A stretch of DNA of 64,000 nucleotides from Paramecium tetraurelia (lineage: Eukaryota; Ciliophora; Oligohymenophorea; Peniculida; Parameciidae), in the NCBI RefSeq assembly GCF_000165425.1, contig NW_001799649.1, forward strand, positions 3,630-67,629, read 5' to 3'. The number at the start of each line of letters is the position of its first letter. Position 1 is the first letter of the stretch. Both the position numbers and the translations under genes were made by a program. Of the stretch, positions 58,793 to 64,000 are shown in pieces. Under the pieces are notes generated by a model, which had not been told where the DNA came from, searched no databases, and worked only from the letters and a program-made list of their open reading frames with translations.

Positions 58793-59089
58793 TCAACTAC
58801 CTAACCAAGAGGATTCAAAAGACTCTTCATCGTAATAATTATTTTTTGAAAATTAGTAGAGATTGTTATTGGAAGATACTCGTAGATATAGGTTTACTGA
58901 TTACTTTAAATTCTCAAATAGAATAAGGAATTTAATCTTAGTTATGAATAAAATCTTGAGTTAGATTTTCGTTGATTATATAAGATATTCAATTGTAAGA
59001 TTCAATAATTATTCTTTTTCTTATACTTTTTTATTATAAACTATGTTTTATCTTTATTTTTGATAAATTGGTAAGTTAGTTTATATCAT
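58793..59089 (-). CDS. Orphan protein, possibly the 5' part of the next gene
   Basis: An open minus-strand frame of 98 codons from ATG 59089 to TGA 58795-58793 (MIQTNLPIYQKQRQNIVYNK; QEKEQLLNLTIEYLIQSTKI; NNYYDEESFESSWLGS). In the same frame protein-like sequence extends upstream to about 59215, so the true start may be further right. It could join the frame at 58754 by an intron I did not find. Unrecognised. Confidence 0.4.
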
Positions 59090-59200
59090 ATTTGGATCAT
59101 ATTGGATAGAATTCTTGCTAAAATAACGAAACACAATATTAATTTATTTATCAATAAATTGAGTTTTATTATTATTTAAATTGTCTAATAAAATTGAATA

Positions 59201-60834
59201 ATGGTATGAAATTCATATTTATTAATTGTAGAATAGTAAACTTAGTAAAAGGTCCAAAAAGAGTCTTTTGACAGAAGAAACCTAAAGTAAAGTTAAAATA
59301 TATAGCTTAGATAAATAAAGAAATGAGGAGTAAACTGAGTCAATCGTAAAAAATGTTCGTAATGGCGATGCTACAAATCCGGAAGTAATGGTAATAGGTG
59401 AAGGGGAATTATAAAGAATGAAAGTATGAAAATATAATATCTATGCTGTCAGAATAATGCAATAATCACAACGAAAGAAGAGCAAATATATTAGAAGAAA
59501 TTACTTGAGGAATAGAAAGAGAAGTAAATGGCTGCTGCAAAAGCAAAAAAATAACGAATGATATAAATGGAAGAAGAAAAAAAGAAATTAGTTCCGTTGA
59601 CATCATAATAAGAAGAGGATAAAGTAGTGAAAGATTCACTTCTTGCAAGAGTACTTGTTGATGTAATATGTATTTTAGGCAGCAGAAATAATGAATGAAT
59701 AAATGGATGATGTTAAGGAAATGAATAAGATGGTAATGTATGCTAAATGTGTAACTGTTCGGGATAAATAATTAAAAGAAAAAAAAGATTTGGTTGACTA
59801 ATATAAGGTTCAGGAAAAGAGAAAGGATTTGATGATGGAAATAGAAAGATTGAAATCTATTAAATATCATGAAGAAAAAGATAAACAGCGAAAAGTTGAA
59901 TTGAAACAAGGTCACGATATTATAATTGAATAAATTAAAGAAAGAGAATTAGTAAGACTAAAAGATAAAGAGGAGTAGGAAAGAGACGGATAAGTTATGC
60001 TTAAAAAGATTAAGTAACTACAATAAGAGGAATCTTAAAAGGCAATGCAAAAAAAAATATCTTAACAAAAGGTTCAAGAAGAAATCTTAGAGGCAAATGA
60101 TAGAGCTATTTTAGTAAAAGAAAAAAGAAAATTAGAGGAAAGGGAAGAGGAAGAAATGATAGTCAAATATAATTTATAAAAAGCATAAAAAGAGGCTGAA
60201 CTACAAGAAGAGTAAAGGAGAATTAAAGAAGAGAAAGAACGTGAAGTTTAAAGATTAAGAGAAATGCAAGAAAAGGCATAAGACCGATAAGCTGAGTTGG
60301 ATGCATTAAGAGCAAAAAGAGCTATGGAATAAAATGAAAGATAAGCAAGAGAAAAAGAAAGAAGAGAAGCAGAATTAAAAATGAGATTAAATCATGAAGT
60401 TCATGAAGCAAGAAAACTATAGTAATTTGAAAAATAAGAAAGATTAGAAGAATAAGTATAATTGAAAATTTACTATTATAGGCAAGATTAGAAAGGGATG
60501 AATTCTAAAGGGTTATTCAAAAATAGAAGTAAGAAAGAGAAAATGAACTGAAGCTATTGCATGATAAAGATGCACTAGTTAAAAAGCATGCAGATGAGTT
60601 AAGAAAATAAATATCCCTGAATGAAGAAAAGAGAAAATAAGAAGAAAGAGATAAGTAATTAGTTATTAATAAATTAGATTAGAAGAAGGTAAAAAGATTA
60701 GAGATAAAATGTTGAATGAAAAGAAACTTTTAGAAAATATCAAAGATACTAAATTGAAAACTTTAAATGAAAATGGAATTGCTGATAAATATAAAGCAGA
60801 ATTAGCTAGAAAAAAAATTAATATCCTAATTTGA
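59201..60834 (+). CDS. CFAP45: CFAP45 cilia- and flagella-associated protein 45
   Basis: CFAP45 is a microtubule inner protein of axonemal doublets. Nearly the whole family pattern is visible: MVIGEGELQRMK near the start, LMMEIERLKSIKYHEEKDKQ, GHDIIIEQIKERELVRLKDK, ANDRAILVKEKRKLEEREEE, REMQEKAQDRQAELDALRAK, RAMEQNERQAREKERREAEL, and the C-terminus NENGIADKYKAELARKK. Introns of 29 (near 59425), 28 (near 59648), 26 (near 60456) and 23 bases (near 60655) restore the frame. A first intron of 28 bases appears to follow directly after the start ATG at 59201. About 500 residues, near full length. A constitutive ciliary gene. Confidence 0.9.
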
Positions 60835-61351
60835 TCAAATGATATTTGAAAATTTATTTTATATCAAATAAATATCTATATTCAAAGAAAATAAATATGT
60901 AAATTTATTAAATTTGTAAGTTTATTAGCAAATAATTTGTCAAAAAATACAAACTCATGATAAGTATAATAATGTATTATTACTAAAAAAATCAAAATAA
61001 TTAAAATTTTTTATAATAAATCTTTTTAACTCTTTATCGATTAATACTTCTAAAATAGTATTTTTTATTTCTTTAAACTATGAGGGTTTAATGTAATGCA
61101 TTAAACTTTAAATTATCAATTATTCTAAAAATTATAAAACAATTTAGCTTGTGCTTATCTAGATTATTTATTTTGATTGTAATTTCATTACCCTGAAAAA
61201 GTTGCAATATATACAAGAACCATTTAAGGTTTTGAATCTCTGTTGCAATGCAATTAAGGTGAGGTTTTAGCATAAAGTAAATTTCTCATGCATCAAAACA
61301 AATCAAATTTACTGATAAATTAAATAGAAATAAAATTAATAATATTGATAT
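60835..61351. other. Convergent intergenic spacer
   Basis: About 515 AT-rich bases. A minus-strand frame (61273 down to 60997, MLKPHLNCIATEIQNLKW and on) is open for about 90 codons but looks weakly coding. I do not call it a gene. Confidence 0.35.
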
Positions 61352-62804
61352 TCATAAATTGAAGTTCTAGAGAATACCGGATTATCCATTTTAATAGATT
61401 TAACTATCTCTCTTATTTTTATTGAAAAATGTGATCTAAAATATAAGAATACTGTAACAACTTTTAAGGTTTTATCTTTACTAGCTGTGTATAACATTTC
61501 TTCTTCATCATTCCAATATATCTTTGTGATAGGGCCATTGTGAAGTTAGATTTCATAAATTGGTATTTTTTTTTGAATATCCCACACAGTAACAAACCCT
61601 TCCTGATTTCCAATATATGCTTCTCCTCTTAAAAGAGACCAAGCTATGCATCTGCTTTTAATTTTATTTTTGAACTATATAGCCTCTTGCATTTAAACTT
61701 CCTTTAATATAATTTTATCAATACTTTATTGAAAATGTTTAGTATGATGGCTTAGCCTGTTTGAAATCCAATAGCTATGATGGTGTCATGGGATTTTTGA
61801 ATGATAAGATCCCTGATAAACTATAAATTTGTATCGAGACTGATTTTTAATGTAGCCTAATGATAAGCATAGATTATTCCTCCTCTATCTCCTATAAATG
61901 CATAATCTCTGGATTCATCGAATTTCAAACAAGTTAATTCATGCTTATGATAAAGATCTTTAAGATAAGATGTCAATATTACCTATATAAGTTTCACCCT
62001 TTTTGATGTTCATCACACGATATCTCTAATCCTTACTTACTGAATAGATGTTCTCTCCATAAATATGCAACCCCATGATCCTAGCAGTATGCTATTAGTA
62101 ATCCTGAGATTCTAGTAAATGCTTCTTTGATTTGAATTAGAGATGATTAATAATTCCATTATCTAAACTAAAGATATAAAAGTTTAGTTTACCCTACTAA
62201 AATATTGTCTTTGATAACACTCATGCAAATTGGTTATGAATTATATTTCTTTCTCCATATCATTTATGGTCCGATTAAACAATCCAAGTATCCTAATGGT
62301 TTGAGATTAGAGATATCGATATCCTCTTGCCAAGGAAATTTCATATTATGAAAATTTGTGGTTGCTCTATTTAATGGGTTCATTTCGCAAAGTAATACGA
62401 ATATTGCGTCTTCATAGAAATAAAAATCTCTAAGACCCAAATCAAACGTTCTTACACTATCTAATTATAGTTTTGAAGTATTGAAAGAGGGAGATTGGAT
62501 GAATTCCTTAAAAAGTATCGAGTTTAAAATTTGTTCATTTTATATAATTTACTTAAGGTATTCTTCCAATCCCTTTTTCCTTTCAATAATTTCCTACTCT
62601 GTTTTTTTAACAATAAAAGTTGTGTAGGTCTATTTAGGTAACAATGGAATGGTGTTTCCAAAATATTCACTTAATCTTTAATTCAATTGCTTAAATTAAT
62701 TAAATCTAATAGTTAACAATATGATGATACCTTTTCTCAATTCTCCAAACTTTGTCACCATCATTGATTTCAATTTCATACAGAGTTACTTTTTCATTAT
62801 CCAT
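61352..62804 (-). CDS. PX domain plus WD40 repeat protein
   Basis: Residues 1-110 form a PX domain, which binds phosphoinositides on endosomal membranes: VTLYEIEINDGDKVWRIEKR, FNQFKQLNQRLSEYFGNTIP, LLPKQT and IIERKKGLEEYLKQII. A 25-base intron near 62672 splits it. A short linker follows, then WD40 blades (ILVGLDNGIINHLQFKSKK, RIMGLHIYGENIYSVSKDQR, GEAYIGNQEGFVTVWDI and WNDEEEMLYTASKDKTLK). A 25-base intron near 62180 and a 26-base one near 61465 are needed. The start MDNEKVTL at 62804 was chosen because it opens the PX domain. About 450 residues. Likely a membrane-trafficking scaffold. Confidence 0.82.
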
Positions 62805-62919
62805 GCTCGGATAGTGTTTTTTAATAAGGATCTTTTCTCATTAATTTTATATAATACTTCCATAAATCTAAAATTTAGTTTATAAAATAAAAATTATATC
62901 GTATTTATTCAAATAAATT

Positions 62920-64000
62920 TCAATCATTTTAATCCCACTATTCGATGTCATCTAAACTTTTCTTTTATTTTTCAATAATGATTTCGCCATCCCACCTTTT
63001 AGGAAGGCAAATGATTTTAATAGTTTTATCCTTGCTGGAAGTCATTAGGATTGAAGATTCCTCATTCCAAATCATTTTAGTTATTTCATCTTAATGTACT
63101 TGATACTCCTTTATAGGTGAGCAATCCTTTGCACTCCAAATAGTAATTGTTCCATCACTATTCCCAATAAACACTTCTCCTCTGCTACTTGACCAACACA
63201 CACACCTACTTTTATCTTTGTTTTTGAATTGAGTAATTTTTTTTGTATTTTTTTCCTAAATTTATTTATAATGTTCATACCTAACCAAGTCCTCCAATGT
63301 CATATACTATAGTAGAACCAGTGTAAAAACATATTCCTATTAAATAATTCTTGATTGGATCAACAGTTAAATCTCTTAGAAATTGATCATTGAAATCCAA
63401 GGTAATTAATTTAGAAGAATTTTAAAATATCATAATTTATCCATTTCTATCTCCTATGAATGCACAATTTCTTATCTCATTGAATTTGAGACAGGTTAAT
63501 TCATAATTGTGATGATAATCAACTTCCAATTACCCAGTTTAAAAATTCACTACTCTATAGTTTTAGTCTTTGCTGACAGAATGAATCAACTAATTAAATA
63601 GATGCACTCCCATCACTCTGCTTTAATGTTATTCAATCTCATAGCTTGTATTTATTTTCCCTGGCAATATAGTTAAATAATTGATCATTCCATTATCTAA
63701 ACCAACCAAAAGTGATTGATTATGAAAATATAAACAAATTGCTTAAGAATTATATTTTTTTGTCCAACTCTTAACTGAATGTTCCCAGCATTCTATTGAG
63801 CCAACTGGAACTGTTGCTTCATCGTCAATAATGTTCTAAATATATGCATCAAATCTGCTTAAAGCATTAGTTTCTGCGTTTAATATGATCAGTAGATCTT
63901 CACTATAATAAAAATCTCTTATTCCAAATTTAAAATTTTGCAAAATTGTGACTTAGATTTTGCTTTAAGTTAAACTTAAAAAACTCTAAAATTAACCACT
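62920..64000 (-). CDS. WD40 protein, paralogue of the neighbouring gene (5' end outside)
   Basis: The end of a gene running off the right edge. Its WD40 region parallels the gene at 61352-62804 segment by segment: FKFGIRDFYYSEDLLIILN, SLLVGLDNGMINYLTILPGK, RVMGVHLFNQLIHSVSKDQN, ELTCLKFNEIRNCAFIGDRN and GEVFIGNSDGTITIWSA. The end is KDKTIKIICLPKRWDGEIII, then SLDDIEQWDQND and TGA 62922-62920. Head-to-tail orientation and the order of shared motifs indicate a tandem duplication. Whether it also has a PX domain lies beyond the window. Confidence 0.78.

Noticed and set aside
62160-62220. Apparent frame slip in the PX-WD40 gene
   Set aside because: A 25-base intron (GTAAAC..TTTAG) joins ILVG to LDNG exactly as in the neighbouring paralogue.
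1-64000. Search by eye for tRNA, rRNA, CRISPR, transposon ends, virus-like elements and telomeric repeats
   Set aside because: None seen. Short AT-rich runs and one small tandem repeat are the only repeats noticed.

Overview
The window reads as macronuclear DNA of a ciliate, almost certainly Paramecium. It is very AT-rich. Long frames open only if TAA and TAG are read as glutamine and TGA is the sole stop. Genes are packed on both strands with gaps often under 150 bases. They are broken by tiny GT..AG introns of about 20-34 bases, mostly GTA...TAG. Two trichocyst matrix protein genes, a ciliate secretory product, support Paramecium. All gene models were hand-decoded with this code. Introns were placed where family motifs continue across a frame change, so exon borders are inferred and some termini are uncertain.

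Layout. 0-9.5 kb: small orphan, leucine-rich-repeat protein, three-repeat Myb factor, dual-specificity phosphatase, RAD17 checkpoint loader. 9.5-14.5 kb (minus strand): importin-beta family receptor, RING-CH membrane ubiquitin ligase and small orphans. 14.6-18.1 kb: cyclic-nucleotide-binding-type potassium channel. 18.7-25.4 kb: PTB-like RNA-binding protein, a damaged UBE2J-type E2, MYND protein, proteasome beta-6, SCP-type phosphatase. 25.4-32.7 kb: ankyrin-anoctamin fusion, TLDc protein, acylated orphan. 33-39.3 kb: small membrane protein, ETF-QO pseudogene, RRM-CCHC splicing factor, trichocyst matrix protein, small orphans. 40-46 kb: serine-less alpha/beta hydrolase, FAH remnant, second Myb, second trichocyst gene (frameshifted). 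47-57 kb: membrane sensor-kinase-like protein, coiled-coil protein, tandem CCCH protein, ciliary coiled-coil protein, cyclin, ubiquitin protease. 57-64 kb: orphans, CFAP45, and two neighbouring WD40 genes, the first with a PX domain.

The content is ordinary eukaryotic housekeeping (DNA checkpoint, nuclear import, ubiquitin, cell cycle) mixed with cilium and secretory-granule genes. There is no operon logic. The most notable pattern is gene decay. Five loci (UBE2J, ETF-QO, FAH, trichocyst matrix, PTB-like) show internal loss or frame slips beside intact neighbours, as expected when duplicates from whole-genome duplication are being lost or when DNA elimination removes coding sequence. A second pattern is a group of small proteins starting MG with nearby cysteines, suggestive of dual acylation. 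I saw no virus-like element, transposon, CRISPR array or tRNA gene.
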